64,000 bases of DNA from Vreelandella azerica (GCF_013112225.1 NZ_JABFHI010000006.1:62001-126000), one strand, 5' to 3'; positions 17,540-27,879 are shown, counted from the stretch's first letter. Program-made: numbers and translations. The notes: a model not told the origin generated them from the letters alone.

Positions 17540-18115
17540 ATGGCAGTTTCTCTTTCCAAAGGCGGTAACGTATCCCTTAGCAAGGAAGCCCCTGGGCTTA
17601 AGCACGTGGTCGTTGGCCTGGGCTGGGATCCGCGGGTCACCGACGGTCAGGAGTTCGACCTGGACGCCTCAGTCTTTTTGTGTGGCGAGGACGGCAAGGT
17701 GCGTAGCGACACGGACTTTGTGTTCTACAACAACAAGGTCGGTGGCGATGGCTCGGTCGAGCATCAGGGCGATAACCGGACCGGCGAAGGTGACGGCGAT
17801 GATGAACAGGTCAAAATTGATCTTTCAAGCGTTCCCGCTGATGTCAAGAAGCTGGCTTTTGCGGTGACTATCCATGAAGCCGAAAGCCGCAAGCAGAACT
17901 TTGGCATGGTGTCCAATGCGTTTATGCGCGTTGTCAACGGCGAGGACGGCAAGGAGCTGGCCCGCTATGACCTTAGCGAAGACTATAGCGTAGAAACCGC
18001 GATGATCTTTGGCGAAGTCTATCGCCACGGTGATGAGTGGAAATTCAAGGCGATTGGCCAAGGTTTTGGCGGCGGTCTGCATCCGCTGGCCAGCTCTTTT
18101 GGTGTAAACGTTTAA
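17540..18115 (+). CDS. terE: TerD/TerE-family calcium-binding stress protein
   Basis: 191 residues, TerD domain with motifs [10 protein letters not shown] and [14 protein letters not shown] and end RAIGQGF-like ([11 protein letters not shown]). Aligned by eye it shares most of its length with the gene at 16881. TerE and TerD are hard to tell apart by sequence alone, so the symbol is tentative and reflects order after TerD. AAAGGAG stands before the ATG. A strong terminator follows 32 bases after the stop, closing the island. Confidence 0.82.
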   Translation: MAVSLSKGGNVSLSKEAPGLKHVVVGLGWDPRVTDGQEFDLDASVFLCGEDGKVRSDTDFVFYNNKVGGDGSVEHQGDNRTGEGDGDDEQVKIDLSSVPADVKKLAFAVTIHEAESRKQNFGMVSNAFMRVVNGEDGKELARYDLSEDYSVETAMIFGEVYRHGDEWKFKAIGQGFGGGLHPLASSFGVNV

Positions 18116-18147
18116 CGTATTACCGCCAAGTAATCTGAATCAGACAA

Positions 18148-18175
18148 CGGGGCCTGCTATGCAGGCCCCGTTTTT
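18148..18175 (+). terminator. Rho-independent terminator of the Ter island
   Basis: Stem CGGGGCCTGC with GCAGGCCCCG, loop TAT, then five T. It lies between the last TerD gene and the convergent uvrD. Confidence 0.92.
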
Positions 18176-18197
18176 ACGCATGGATATCGATAAGGCT

Positions 18198-20405
18198 TTA
18201 TAGCGGTGTCAGCTTGGCAAATCCGAGTACCAGCCATTTCACCCCTTCGCCTTCAAAGCTGACCTGCACCCGGGCGCGGGGGCCTTCGCCTTCGGCATTG
18301 AGGATAATGCCTTCGCCAAACACCGGGTGCTCAACCCCTTGCCCAACGTGCAGGCTAGGGATATCGCCACTGCTTTCAATGCTTTGTTGGCTGAGAGAGC
18401 TACGCGTAGCGGTCACCGGGCGCGATACCTGGCCGCGCATGCGTACCTCTTCCAGCAGGTGGGGTGGCAGCTCGCGGAGAAATCGCGATGGCCGCGGGAA
18501 GACTTCCTTGCCGTGCAGGCGGCGGGTTTCGGCATGGGTCAGGTAGAGCTTGTGCATGGCGCGGGTGACCCCGACATAGCAAAGCCTGCGCTCTTCTTCC
18601 AGCCGTCCAGGCTCTTCCAGCGACATCTTGTGGGGGAAGAGGCCTTCTTCCACTCCGGCAATGAATACCACCGGAAACTCCAGCCCCTTGGCGGAATGCA
18701 AGGTCATCAGCTGGACGCTGTCTTCAAACTCTTCCGCTTCGTGGTCACCGGCATTCAGCGCCGCTTCGGACAGAAACGCTTCCAGTGCGGCCATGCCTTC
18801 ACCAGCTTCGGGGGTTTCAAAGGCATCGCCATGGGTGAAGGCCCGTGCAGCGGTGACCAGCTCTTCGAGGTTTTCCACCCGCGCCTGGCCCTTTTCACCG
18901 CGCTCGCTCTTGTGATGCTCGATCAGGCCGGTATGGGCAATCACGTGATCCATGATTTCATGCAGAACCAGTCCTGAGGCATCGTTGTCGAGCTGTTCGA
19001 TCAGGTTAGTAAAGGCTTGTACGGCGTTACCAGCACGGCCCCTGAGAGTGGCGTCCTGCAGACTATCGTGAAGCGCCTGCCACAGCGAGATGCCCTGTTC
19101 CCGGGCGCGTTGGCGAATAATTTCTACCGTGCGAGTACCAATACCTCGGGTGGGCACGTTGATGACCCGCTCCAGAGAGGCATCGTCATCGCGGTTCAGC
19201 AGCAGGCGCAGGTAAGCTAACGCATTCTTGATTTCCAGCCGCTCGTAGAAGCGGTGGCCCCCGTAGATGCGATAGGGCACGCCCTGACGGATCAGAGTTT
19301 CTTCCAGCAAGCGTGACTGGGCATTGGAGCGATAAAGAATCGCCACATCACTGCGCTTGATGCCCTTATCGACCTGCTCCTTGAGGGTATCAACAATAAA
19401 ACGCGCTTCTTCCAGATCGTTGAAGCCCGCGTAAATTGAAATTGGCTCGCCTTCAGCGCCTTCTGTCCACAGGTTCTTGCCCAGGCGGTCGCTGTTATGG
19501 CTGATCAGGAAGTTGGCGGCTTCCAGAATAGCGCTGGTTGAGCGGTAGTTCTGCTCCAGGCGTACGGTTTTAACCTGGGGGAATTCCTGCTCGAAACGGC
19601 GGATATTTTCGACCTTGGCGCCGCGCCAGCCGTAGATTGACTGGTCATCATCGCCAACGATGGTCATCGGGACCTGCATGCCGGTAATCAGCTTGAGCCA
19701 GGCATACTGCAGGGTGTTGGTATCCTGGAACTCATCGACCAGCACATGGCCGAAACGCTCGCGGTAATGGGCCAGCAGGGCGGGGTTATCGCGCAGAAGC
19801 TCCAGGCTTCTGAGCAGCAGTTCGCCAAAATCGACCAGGCCACCGCGTTCACAGGTCAGCTGGTAGCGCTCGTAGAGTTCGACCATCTGGCCCATGTAGG
19901 CATCACCTGCCACATCGACTTGATAGGCGCGCAACCCCTCTTCCTTGCAGCCTGAAATAAAGCCCTGCACCTGGCGAGGCGGAAAACGTTCGTCGTCAAT
20001 CGAGTAATCTTTCAGCAGACGTTTAACCAAGCGCAGTTGGTCGTCGGAATCAATGATCTGGAAGTGTTGGGGCAGGCGCGCATCCTGCCAGTGGGTGCGC
20101 AGCAGGCGATGGGCGATGGAGTGAAAGGTGCCCACCCAGACGTGGCGTAGGGAAATGCCCAGCAGCGCCTCCAGGCGGGTACGCATTTCACGGGCGGCCT
20201 TGTTGGTGAAGGTGACCGCCAGCAGCGCATAGGGCGAAAGGCCTTCTGCCTGCATCAGCCAGGCGATGCGATGCACCAGCACTCGGGTCTTGCCGGAGCC
20301 AGCGCCCGCCAGTACCAGTGAATTACCTTGCGGGGCGCTGACTGCCTCGCGTTGATCGGCATTAAGCTGATCGAGAATCGCCGTCACGTCATCCATAGAA
20401 GCCAT
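18198..20405 (-). CDS. uvrD: DNA helicase II, UvrD
   Basis: 735 residues, full length for a UvrD/PcrA superfamily-1 helicase. Q motif LNADQREAV near 14, Walker A AGAGSGKT near 33, Walker B LVDEFQDTN near 225, motif III GDDDQSIYGWRGA and motif VI YVGVTRAMHKLYL are all in one frame. UvrD unwinds DNA in mismatch and excision repair. In E. coli it follows dapF-yigA-xerC-yigB; here that block lies some 16 kb away at 32594-35865 with uvrD on the other strand. The first ATG lacks a clear ribosome site; a second (MDDVTAIL) lies 3 codons in. Confidence 0.93.
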   Translation of the reverse strand: MASMDDVTAILDQLNADQREAVSAPQGNSLVLAGAGSGKTRVLVHRIAWLMQAEGLSPYALLAVTFTNKAAREMRTRLEALLGISLRHVWVGTFHSIAHRLLRTHWQDARLPQHFQIIDSDDQLRLVKRLLKDYSIDDERFPPRQVQGFISGCKEEGLRAYQVDVAGDAYMGQMVELYERYQLTCERGGLVDFGELLLRSLELLRDNPALLAHYRERFGHVLVDEFQDTNTLQYAWLKLITGMQVPMTIVGDDDQSIYGWRGAKVENIRRFEQEFPQVKTVRLEQNYRSTSAILEAANFLISHNSDRLGKNLWTEGAEGEPISIYAGFNDLEEARFIVDTLKEQVDKGIKRSDVAILYRSNAQSRLLEETLIRQGVPYRIYGGHRFYERLEIKNALAYLRLLLNRDDDASLERVINVPTRGIGTRTVEIIRQRAREQGISLWQALHDSLQDATLRGRAGNAVQAFTNLIEQLDNDASGLVLHEIMDHVIAHTGLIEHHKSERGEKGQARVENLEELVTAARAFTHGDAFETPEAGEGMAALEAFLSEAALNAGDHEAEEFEDSVQLMTLHSAKGLEFPVVFIAGVEEGLFPHKMSLEEPGRLEEERRLCYVGVTRAMHKLYLTHAETRRLHGKEVFPRPSRFLRELPPHLLEEVRMRGQVSRPVTATRSSLSQQSIESSGDIPSLHVGQGVEHPVFGEGIILNAEGEGPRARVQVSFEGEGVKWLVLGFAKLTPL

Positions 20406-20473
20406 TGCACAGGTCGAAAAATGAACGAAGATTCTACCACAGGATCAGTTGTCTTCCGGAAAGCGCAACGGGT

Positions 20474-21297
20474 TCAGGCTCTTTTAACTGCCTTAAGCTG
20501 TTCGGCAAGCTTGGGGCCTCGGGTCTTGGCAACCCCGACCGCCAGCACATCAATCAGCACCAGATGGGCAATACGTGAACTCATCGGCGTGTAGATTTCA
20601 GTGTCTTCATGCACATCGATATACAGCGGCAGGGTGACTTCCTGAGAAAGGGGGAATCGCTTGGGCACAGGCCGATCACCGTAGCCCCGGCCTCGCGGGC
20701 TAGGCGCACGCTGGCCACCAGCGCCTTGGTACGCCCCGTCTGGGAGATCGCCACCACCACATCGCCTTCGTTGAGCGTGACGGCCGACATGTTTTGCATA
20801 TGGGGATCGGCGTAGGCGGAGGTGGAGATCTGCAGACGAAAGAACTTGTGCTGGGCATCAAAGGCGACTGCCCCGGAAGCTCCAAAACCGTAGAACTCAA
20901 CCCGGTTCGCCATGGCCAGCGCATTCACCGCACGCCCTAGCGAATCATTATCCAGACGGTCACGAACTGACAGCAGGGTGCCCACCGTTGAATCAAAAAT
21001 GCTGTAGGAAAACTCTGCCACCGAATCGCTATCATTCATCGAAAACTGGGCAAACTGACTGCCGGTAGCCAGCATCTGGGCCAGCTGCAGCTTGAAATCC
21101 TGGAAGCCGTTGCAGCCCAAGGCCCGGCAAAAGCGCACGACCGTCGGCTCGCTGACCTTGGCTTCAGTGGCCAGATCAACAATGCGCATGTGGATGACTT
21201 CGTCAGGATTGCGTAGCACAAAGCGCGCCACTTTCTGTTCGGAGCGACGGAAGTGCTCCATACGGCGTCTCATTTCATCGAACAGGGCGCGGCTCAC
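20474..21297 (-). CDS. hexR: HexR-like MurR/RpiR-family transcriptional regulator (frame break)
   Basis: An N-terminal RpiR helix-turn-helix (TEAKVSEPTVVRFCRALG near 43-60) is followed by a SIS sugar-isomerase domain (YGFGASGAVA, AISQTGRTKALV). The frame breaks in a run of five G at 20650-20654; one more base gives LCPSDSPLSQEVTLPLYIDV and the true end EQLKAVKRA. HexR represses Entner-Doudoroff and glucose genes in Pseudomonas and relatives and senses KDPG. No zwf, edd or glk lies beside it here, so the symbol rests on sequence (VHEDTEIYTPMSSRIAHL) and not on context. Confidence 0.8.
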
Positions 21298-21622
21298 ATT
21301 CAGCTCCTTTCATGATTAACAATTTTGTCTTCGACCCTGTCAGTTTCATCTTTGGAGTATAAGAACCATAAGGGTGTCACCAAGCCTAGTATGCCTGATT
21401 CTTTTACAAAAATGGCAGTGTTAACATCTGCTAATGTATTCGTTAGAATGTTGCTGTCTAAACAAGCGTTAGGCGTTTTTTTCCTAAAGGTTCATCATTT
21501 TGTCAACTAGGGTATAGTAATAATTGAAGTGCCGCACTGCATCATGCTGTAGGCGTCATGGATTGAAAAGGCGTGGCAGGTGCAGGTGGACGAAGGCATA
21601 TTCACCTGGAGGAACGTCGATT
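21298..21622. other. 325-base intergenic region between hexR and a small gene
   Basis: Low-GC stretch holding the divergent promoters of hexR-like gene and the small gene at 21623. A 6-base inverted repeat CAGGTG/CACCTG (21583-21588 and 21603-21608) abuts the GGAGG ribosome site at 21608-21612 and might influence translation. I see no RNA gene or ORF with support. Confidence 0.5.
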
Positions 21623-21823
21623 ATGCGTAACATCGAACGAGTCACCTCAGTCAAAAGCGAGCTGCTCGATATCTTCATGAGCATGCAGGTCAATGAGCAT
21701 GCTGAACGTCAGCGTGTTTCTGCCCAACGCAGCCTGCGCGCTCGACGTGGTATCGAACTGCACCGCGAGTTTCAGAAGCTTACCCAGGAGATTGCGGACT
21801 TGCCTGAACCTGAGCTGCATTAA
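21623..21823 (+). CDS. Small hypothetical protein, PA3496-like
   Basis: 66 residues, charged and helical, with an R/E-rich C-terminal half (QRSLRARRGIELHREFQKL). The pattern of an arginine-rich helix followed by IELHREFQ resembles PA3496, a small protein said to affect envelope integrity in Pseudomonas; this is a weak likeness. GGAGG lies 11 bases before the ATG, so the start is well supported and a longer upstream start was rejected. Confidence 0.6.
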   Translation: MRNIERVTSVKSELLDIFMSMQVNEHAERQRVSAQRSLRARRGIELHREFQKLTQEIADLPEPELH

Positions 21824-21940
21824 TTTTCCGTCTTTTCCAAGGCCATCTGCCCGTTTCCGCTGGTGGCCCGTACGTATGAAAAACGCCCTGCCATAGGTGA
21901 ACCATGACAGGGCGCCGAGACGTTTTCACGCTTTCTGGCT

Positions 21941-23285
21941 TTAGATAAAGCCAGCTATGAAGACGGCAACCACTCCAATCGGCGCAACATAGCGACCGAT
22001 AACATTCCACACCTTGAGGCCTGTTGACGACAGACCCAGCTCTTCTTCCACGCTTTGGCGCTTGAGGCACCAGGCGACAAAGACAATGGCACCCAGGCCG
22101 GTTAACGGCAAGAGTATCTTGGCAGTAAAGGTGTCGAGCAGGTCAAAGATATTCAATCCCATGAAGAGCACCTCGGACCACAGGTTAAACGACAGCAGCG
22201 CCGCAACCCCCAGTAACCAGACGGCAAGACCACTGATGATGGTGGCCGTCAAACGCGGCAGCCGAGTGCGTTCTTCAAGCATTTCAACGGTGGGTTCCAG
22301 CAGTGAAATCGCTGAGGTCAGGGCTGCAAAGGTCAATAGCAGGAAGAACATCAGCCCCAGCACAACGCCGCCGGTCATATTGCCAAAGGCAATCGGCAGG
22401 GTGACAAAGATCAGCCCGGGGCCTTCACCAGCGCTCATGCCGTTAGCAAACACGATCGGGAAGATGGCCAGGCCCGCCAGCAGGGCAATCGACGTATCAA
22501 TAATGATCACCGTGCGTGCTGTGCTCAACAGGTTAACGTCTTCACCCAGATAGGAGCCGTAGGCCATCATGATGCCCATGCCCAGCGACAGGGTGAAAAA
22601 CGCCTGCCCCATGGCCGCCAGTACGACGCCGCCATCCAGCGCGGCCCAATCCGGGCTGAACATAAAGCTTAGAGCTTCACCGAAGTGGCCGGTGGTCATG
22701 CCATAACCCACCAGAATCAGCATCAAAATCACCAGTGCCGGCATCATGGAGCGCACAGCGCTTTCGATACCCTGGGTAACACCACGGGCGACAATGCCCA
22801 CTACCAGCAGCATGAAGGCGGTATGCCACAGCAGCAGCGTGCCTGGGCTGGCCAGCATGCCACTGAAAATGGGCGCCGATGCTGTCAGCATCCTGACCCG
22901 TGAAGGTTCCGGTTACCGCATTCAGAGTGTAGTTCAGCGACCAGCCGCCAATCACGCTGTAGAAGGACAGGATCAGAAAGCCCGCCAGCACGCCGCTGAA
23001 CCCGACCAGCGCCCAGGACTTACTGACGCCACTTTGCTTGGCTAGTGTCACCATGCTGTCGATAGGGTTTTGCTGGCCGCGCCGCCCGATCATCCACTCG
23101 GAGAGCAGAATGGGCACGCCGACCAGGGCGACACACGCCAGATAGACCAGTACAAAGGCAGCTCCACCGCTTTCACCTACCAGGTAGGAAAAGCGCCAGA
23201 TATTGCCAAGACCCACCGCAGAACCTGCGGCCGCCAGCACAAAGGTCATCCGCGATGACCACTGTGCATGTGAATGTTTCGCCAT
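21941..23285 (-). CDS. NSS-family sodium-dependent transporter (frame break)
   Basis: About 448 residues, neurotransmitter:sodium symporter fold. The first helix has AAGSAVGLGNIWRFSYLVGE, the unwound sodium/substrate-site region of the family. Further conserved parts are SFYSVIGGWSLNY, FFTLSLGMGIMMAYGSYL and LTSAISLLEP. The frame changes near a GGG at 22871-22873; here removal of one base (or a 2-base loss) joins SIGA to IFSGMLASP. Likely imports an amino acid or similar small solute with sodium; the substrate cannot be read from sequence. Confidence 0.87.
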
Positions 23286-23501
23286 ACATCACCTGTTTAA
23301 TAGTTGTGTTCGTTTTGATGTGTTGCTTGGATTAAAGCAGCGGCAGATGTGTTGCATCATGGATGCTTAACATTGCTCATGCTGAACAGCAGGCCGGAAA
23401 AAGTCGACAGTAGCCGTCGAATAATCACTACTTTCCAAGCATGGCGGACAATTTATCCGATCAAAGGCAGGCTTGCCAGTGATCTCATCTGAAAAAGGTG
23501 G

Positions 23502-24355
23502 CTAGAAAAGGGCAGCCTGCTTTTCACCCGGGAAATCACCTAAAGGGGCTAACCCGGCGTGGGCTGCGAGTTGTTGATAGAGCAGGCGCGCCATGGCGGG
23601 CGCATGGCGGTTATCAGCAGTATGCACAAATAAGAAAGGGGTTTTCCCTGACTTATCCACAGGGAGAGCTGTTTTTTCCAGGCGCTGAAATAATCTGAGT
23701 TTATTTGCTTGTCAAGATGGCCAATAAAGCGTATGACCGGCTGATTAGCCGTGGAAAGCACGTGTAACGGGAGTTTGGGTTTTTCCTGCTGGGCATGGGC
23801 AAGGCCTGGGCTACCTTCGGCTGAGGTGGAAAAAACCGGGCGGACATCAAGCATGACGCGGTTAGCTGAAAAAGTTATCAACAGTCGGTTCAACGCTTGC
23901 TCGGAAGCCCCTTTGTGGAAAAACTCAGGGTGACGCACTTCCACCGCACAGGGTAAATGGTGTGGCCAGACGTTCAATAACGCTTCCAGGCGAGGCATCT
24001 CCCGGGGGCCAAAATCACCCGGCAGTTGGATCATGGTGGGCCCAAGCTGACGATGCAGCGGTGACAATGCATCCAGAAAATCCAGCGCAGCCTGAGGGTC
24101 AGCCAGACGCTGTTCGTGGGTAACCGCCGCAGGCAACTTGAAGCAGAAGCGAAAACCTTTGGGTGCCTGGCTCGCCCAGGCGTTCAGCGTTGCAGCTGAA
24201 GGTGCTCCGCTATAAAACGTCGTGTTGCCCTCAACGCTGGAAAAAACAGCCGCATAGTCGCCGAGCAGGTTGGATTTGGCATGCTGAGGATAAAGGCTGC
24301 CGCACCAGTCCTGGTTGGCCCACATGGGTAAACCCAGATACAAAGGTAGTGTCAT
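23502..24355 (-). CDS. DUF72 (YecE-like) protein (frame break near the end)
   Basis: TIM-barrel protein of the DUF72 family. It starts TLPLYLGLPMWAN, has NTTFYSGAPSAATLNAWA and the conserved LPGDFGPREM and AVEVRHPEFF strands. The frame breaks at a run of four T at 23642-23645; one added base restores GKTPFLFVHTADNRHAPAMARLL, the usual DUF72 ending, and moves the stop to 23502. Biochemical function of the family is not known. It is divergent from the crcB pair with 47 bases between. Confidence 0.85.
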
Positions 24356-24402
24356 GGTGTGTTAAACGCCGATTAAGGATGCATAAAGACGGAGAATCAT
24401 CT

Positions 24403-24801
24403 GTGAGTATGATAACAATGATAGGCGTCATGCTGGGCGGCGCCCTGGGTGGCATGCTGCGCTTATGGGTCGGCAACAGCGTTAGCCGCTATGTTAGCCG
24501 CTATACAAGTGGCTATTTTCCATGGGGCACCCTAACCGTCAATCTGACGGCAGCCTTGATGATGGGTGCTGCTTTTGCGGTCTGGCAAGTATCGGGAGAA
24601 GAGCCGGGAACGCTTGGCTGGGCCGTGATTGCGGCGGGCCTGTTGGGTGGTTATTCCACCGTGTCCACGCTGAGCCTACAGGTGCTGACACTCTGGCAGC
24701 ACCGTCCTGTGGTGGCAGTGGCCTATCTCGTGGCCAGCCTTGGTGGGGGCTTGGCTATGGTCGCCAGTGGTCACCTGTCGATTGCGATGGTGATGGCATG
24801 A
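24403..24801 (+). CDS. crcB: Fluoride channel subunit CrcB, degenerate copy
   Basis: 132 residues, four membrane segments. The Fluc signatures are present in altered form: GGALGGMLRLW near 12, VNLTAALMMG near 42, and GLLGGYSTVSTLSLQ near 80 where most CrcB proteins have GGFTTFSTF. The two phenylalanines of that Phe box, which line the fluoride pore, are missing. GTG at 24403 has GGAG 8 bases upstream. The stop overlaps the start of the second crcB, so the two form a heteromeric pair by inference. Confidence 0.82.
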   Translation: MSMITMIGVMLGGALGGMLRLWVGNSVSRYVSRYTSGYFPWGTLTVNLTAALMMGAAFAVWQVSGEEPGTLGWAVIAAGLLGGYSTVSTLSLQVLTLWQHRPVVAVAYLVASLGGGLAMVASGHLSIAMVMA

Positions 24802-25168
24802 TCAACAGGGTGACAACGTATCTTGCCGTCGGGGCGGGAAGCGCACTGGGGGCAGGTTTGCGCTACTGGATTTCAATGACTGCCTTGGGATTTTTCGGGC
24901 CTGGCTTTCCATGGTCGACCCTGGCAGTGAACGTGCTGGGGTCAGCGCTGATTGTCGGGTTTTCTCAGGCGCGCTGGCAGGCCTTCTGGGTAACCGGGTT
25001 TTGTGGCGGCTTTACAACGTTTTCGCTGTTCAGTCTGGAAGTATGGGAACTCTGGCAAAGGGAGCAACCCTGGTTGGCAGCGGTTTATCTTGCTGTCAGC
25101 GTGGCAGGCTGGTTAATGGCGGCTGGCTGGGTGCAGCATCGCATGATGAAAAAAACGGGTGCCGATAA
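24798..25168 (+). CDS. crcB: Fluoride channel subunit CrcB, canonical copy
   Basis: About 123 residues. It has the full Fluc signatures: GAGLRYW, VNVLGSALIVGF and GFCGGFTTFSLFSLE with both Phe-box phenylalanines. In the given sequence the frame has no stop before 25343 and would run into a terminator and the next gene. Adding one A to the run of seven at 25149-25155 ends the protein at KKNGCR with a stop at 25166-25168, matching the usual family length. ATG at 24798 overlaps the stop of the first copy (ATGA). Confidence 0.82.
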
Positions 25169-25177
25169 AGGCACCCG
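25149..25177 (-). terminator. Terminator after the hem operon
   Basis: Stem CGGGTGCC with GGCACCCG around a 6-base loop. On the minus strand the stem is followed by seven T, so it terminates hemCDXY. It also overlaps the end of the convergent crcB. Confidence 0.85.
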
Positions 25178-25216
25178 AAACATAAAAACGACAGAGTTTT
25201 GCAGAGAAAGTTACTT

Positions 25217-26494
25217 TCAGGCTGATTTGGCGCTGTCCTCGGCTTCCACAACCTCGCCAGCGGATGAGGTCGTTCCTTCCGGTTGCTTGGGTTGTGGCAG
25301 GGATGGTAGCGACTTGGCCAGCATTTCTACGCTCTGGCGGTAGTAAAGCTGGCTCTTGTTATGTTCGCCAAGGCTTGCATACAGGCGTGCCAGTTCAGCA
25401 CATACCACACCGCTGGGGCGCTGGCGCTGGCTGGCCTCAAAGTATTCCTGAGCCTTTTCCCACTTGCCGGTACGCAGCGACAGGCGACCACAGGTCAATA
25501 GCAGTTCAGGGTCATTGGGCCTTTCCTGCAGCCATTTTTCAGCCTTGACCAGCTGACGATCAGCATCCACGTTCAGCAAGCCATAGCGGGTTACCAGGCG
25601 CGCATCCCAGTGGTGGTCCAGCGAATGGTTGAGCAGCCGCTCGGCAATGGCATCTTCATCAGCCTGTATGAGAGCTTCGGCGTACAGAACGATCAGCTCG
25701 GTGTTGCCACGCAGATAATCCGGCATATCCGCCCACAGGCTGCGAATCCGTTCGATATCATCAGGATTCTTGGCCTCAAAGAGAATCATCTCGCGATAGG
25801 CGCGATATTCCAGTTGCTCGCGCTCCGTCTGGGAAATCAGCTTCTGGGCTGCCAGACGGGGAATCAGGCGACGCAGACCGTCCCAGTCATTGACGCTGAG
25901 GTGAACCTGCTTGAGCAGCTTGAGCACCTGCGGGTGGTTGGCCATCTTGCTGTCAAGACGATTCAGAATCGCCAGGGCATCTTCAGGCTGCTGACGGTCA
26001 ATCAGCAGTTGGGCCTGCATCAGGCCAATGGCCGTATCGGCGCCATCGGTGGTGAGCTGAGCCTGATTCAGGTGTTGCTGTGACTTGTCGTAGTTGCCCT
26101 GGTAGTGGGCAGCAAGCGCGGCGGACAGGTAGTTAACCAGCGGCGTGCTTGAGTCATTCGCAGCACCTACCAGGGTTTTTTCAGCCTTTTTCCACCGCCC
26201 ATCGGTCAACGCTACCAGGCCACGTACGGTACGTTTCATGGCACGACGATTGCGGGCCCGGCTGTTCCAGCTTCGAAACCGCCCCATCGGGCGAATAATG
26301 CCGGTCAGCAGGCGCAGCGCAAAGTGCAAGGCAATGAAGGCGCCAAGCAGCAGCACCAGGCCAAACCAGAAGGAGGTTTGCACCGAGGTGTCACCGACGC
26401 GTACCAGCCAATAGCCGGGAACCGACATCATCAGGTGACCGAAAAAGGCACCAACGGCCAGGCCGGCGATGATGAGGAGAACGAGTTTTCTCAT
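25217..26494 (-). CDS. hemY: HemY, heme-biosynthesis-associated TPR membrane protein
   Basis: 425 residues. Two membrane helices at the N-terminus (about 4-24 and 42-65) lead to a cytoplasmic domain of tetratricopeptide repeats (for example ALAAHYQGNYDKSQQHL and LLTCGRLSLRTGKWEKAQEYFE). HemY sits at the end of the hem cluster in gammaproteobacteria; it is not the Bacillus HemY oxidase and its exact job is unsettled. It overlaps hemX by 4 bases. The C-terminal tail is acidic and low-complexity. Confidence 0.9.
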   Translation of the reverse strand: MRKLVLLIIAGLAVGAFFGHLMMSVPGYWLVRVGDTSVQTSFWFGLVLLLGAFIALHFALRLLTGIIRPMGRFRSWNSRARNRRAMKRTVRGLVALTDGRWKKAEKTLVGAANDSSTPLVNYLSAALAAHYQGNYDKSQQHLNQAQLTTDGADTAIGLMQAQLLIDRQQPEDALAILNRLDSKMANHPQVLKLLKQVHLSVNDWDGLRRLIPRLAAQKLISQTEREQLEYRAYREMILFEAKNPDDIERIRSLWADMPDYLRGNTELIVLYAEALIQADEDAIAERLLNHSLDHHWDARLVTRYGLLNVDADRQLVKAEKWLQERPNDPELLLTCGRLSLRTGKWEKAQEYFEASQRQRPSGVVCAELARLYASLGEHNKSQLYYRQSVEMLAKSLPSLPQPKQPEGTTSSAGEVVEAEDSAKSA

Positions 26495-27863
26495 GACTCA
26501 CCTCCGCGCGATTCATAGCGGTTCTCGATGAACTCGGCCAGGGCCTGCTGTGAACGGCTGATGTCGGGCAGCTCAGGCGTCACATTGGTCTGCTTGATTT
26601 CTTCCAGACGGGAGATGACGCCCTGGGTTTCACTGCGCGAGGTGTCGTAGTAACGATTGAGCAGGTCAAGCGCCTTGTCGATGCTGGCTTCAAACAGCGC
26701 CTGCTCTTCCTTGAGTACCGCCAGCTGGGATTGCTCAAGAATCAGGCGCAGGCTCTGACGCAGGTAGGACTCCTGTTCGGGCGTGATCAGCACTTCCATG
26801 GCTTCGTCATGACCACGGACAACTACCAGATCCTTCAGCTCTTCACCAAAGCGTGCCAGTTGACGCTGGAAAGTACCAGTGGGCGGTTCTTCAATGCTGG
26901 AAGATACGGGCTGTTCTTCAACTTCCTGAGCAAGTCGCAGGGTGGCAATGCGTTCCTGCTGAGCATTGAGCGCCAGGTAGATACCGGTGCGATCGACCCG
27001 TGGAACAGCATCCAGGGCGGCCAGTTCACTGGCAATCTCGCGCCGGACAGGTGTCAGCGCCGGGTTGTCCGCGCTGTTGAGCACGCTGTCAGCCGTGCGC
27101 AGCAGAGCAGCAGCGCCTTCCACGTCACGTTCCAGCTGCAGGCGCTGATTGGCCAGGCGTAGCAGGTAGGCGGCTTCGGCATGCAGCCATTCGCGCTCAT
27201 CGGCATCCTGATCCTGAGACAGTTGGGCCAGCACACGGTCAAGCGTGTTGTTGACCTCAGAACGATACTCGGAGAAGGCTTGCTGCATCGCATTGGTGGT
27301 GCTTTCCAGCGCCTGGTTACGCTCGGCTTCGCCACTTTCCAGACGCTCATTCAGATCGGCAAGGTCTGCCTGTGTGGCGCTGTTATCGGCTTTTTGAGCA
27401 AGCTCATCAAGACGTTGCTGCTGGTTCTCCAGGCGCTGCCAACCTTCCCAGGCAAGAAAGGCCAGGGCAACCGCCAGGACAACCACCAGCAAGATGGCAA
27501 AAATGCCGCTTCTGCCGCCGCCGCCACTGCCTTGCTGGGGGCTGCGGTGGGTGGGGTGCCAGCGCCGGAGGCCGCAGCTGCCGGGCTGGCAGGGGCGTTA
27601 TCCTTGGCGGTGGCGCTATCTTTGGCAGCGCCATTCGTCTTGGTTGGCTCGGTATTGGCCGATTGCGTAGTGCTTTGGCTGCTCTTGCCCGAATCCTGCT
27701 GGCCGCCTGCCTTGGTAGAAGCGTTAGCGTTGCCTTTACCACGGCGCTGCTGCTGATTAGTCGCTTTTGCTGAAGACGCAGACGTTGACGATGCTGCGTC
27801 GTTACGCGAAGCCTCGGCAGACGTCTTCTGTGCGTCGTCCTGATCGTTTGTTTGTTTGCTCAT
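26491..27863 (-). CDS. hemX: HemX (uroporphyrinogen C-methyltransferase-like) (frame break)
   Basis: About 457 residues. A low-complexity S/A/T/Q-rich N-terminal tail (residues 1-105) is followed by one membrane helix (IFAILLVVVLAVALAFLAW) and a coiled-coil periplasmic or cytoplasmic domain. The frame breaks in five G at 27537-27541; one added base gives APQQGSGGGGRSGIFAI. HemX is a membrane protein of the HemCDXY cluster in gammaproteobacteria, with no proven enzyme activity. The operon order hemC-hemD-hemX-hemY is standard. Confidence 0.88.
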
Positions 27864-27879
27864 CTGTCGCTAGCCCTTG

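Noticed and set aside
24356..24402. Fluoride riboswitch before crcB
   Set aside because: Only 47 bases and no crcB-motif pseudoknot pattern.
25169..25343. Extended C-terminus of the second crcB
   Set aside because: It reads through a terminator and the antisense of hemY; one base in the A run gives a normal-length protein.
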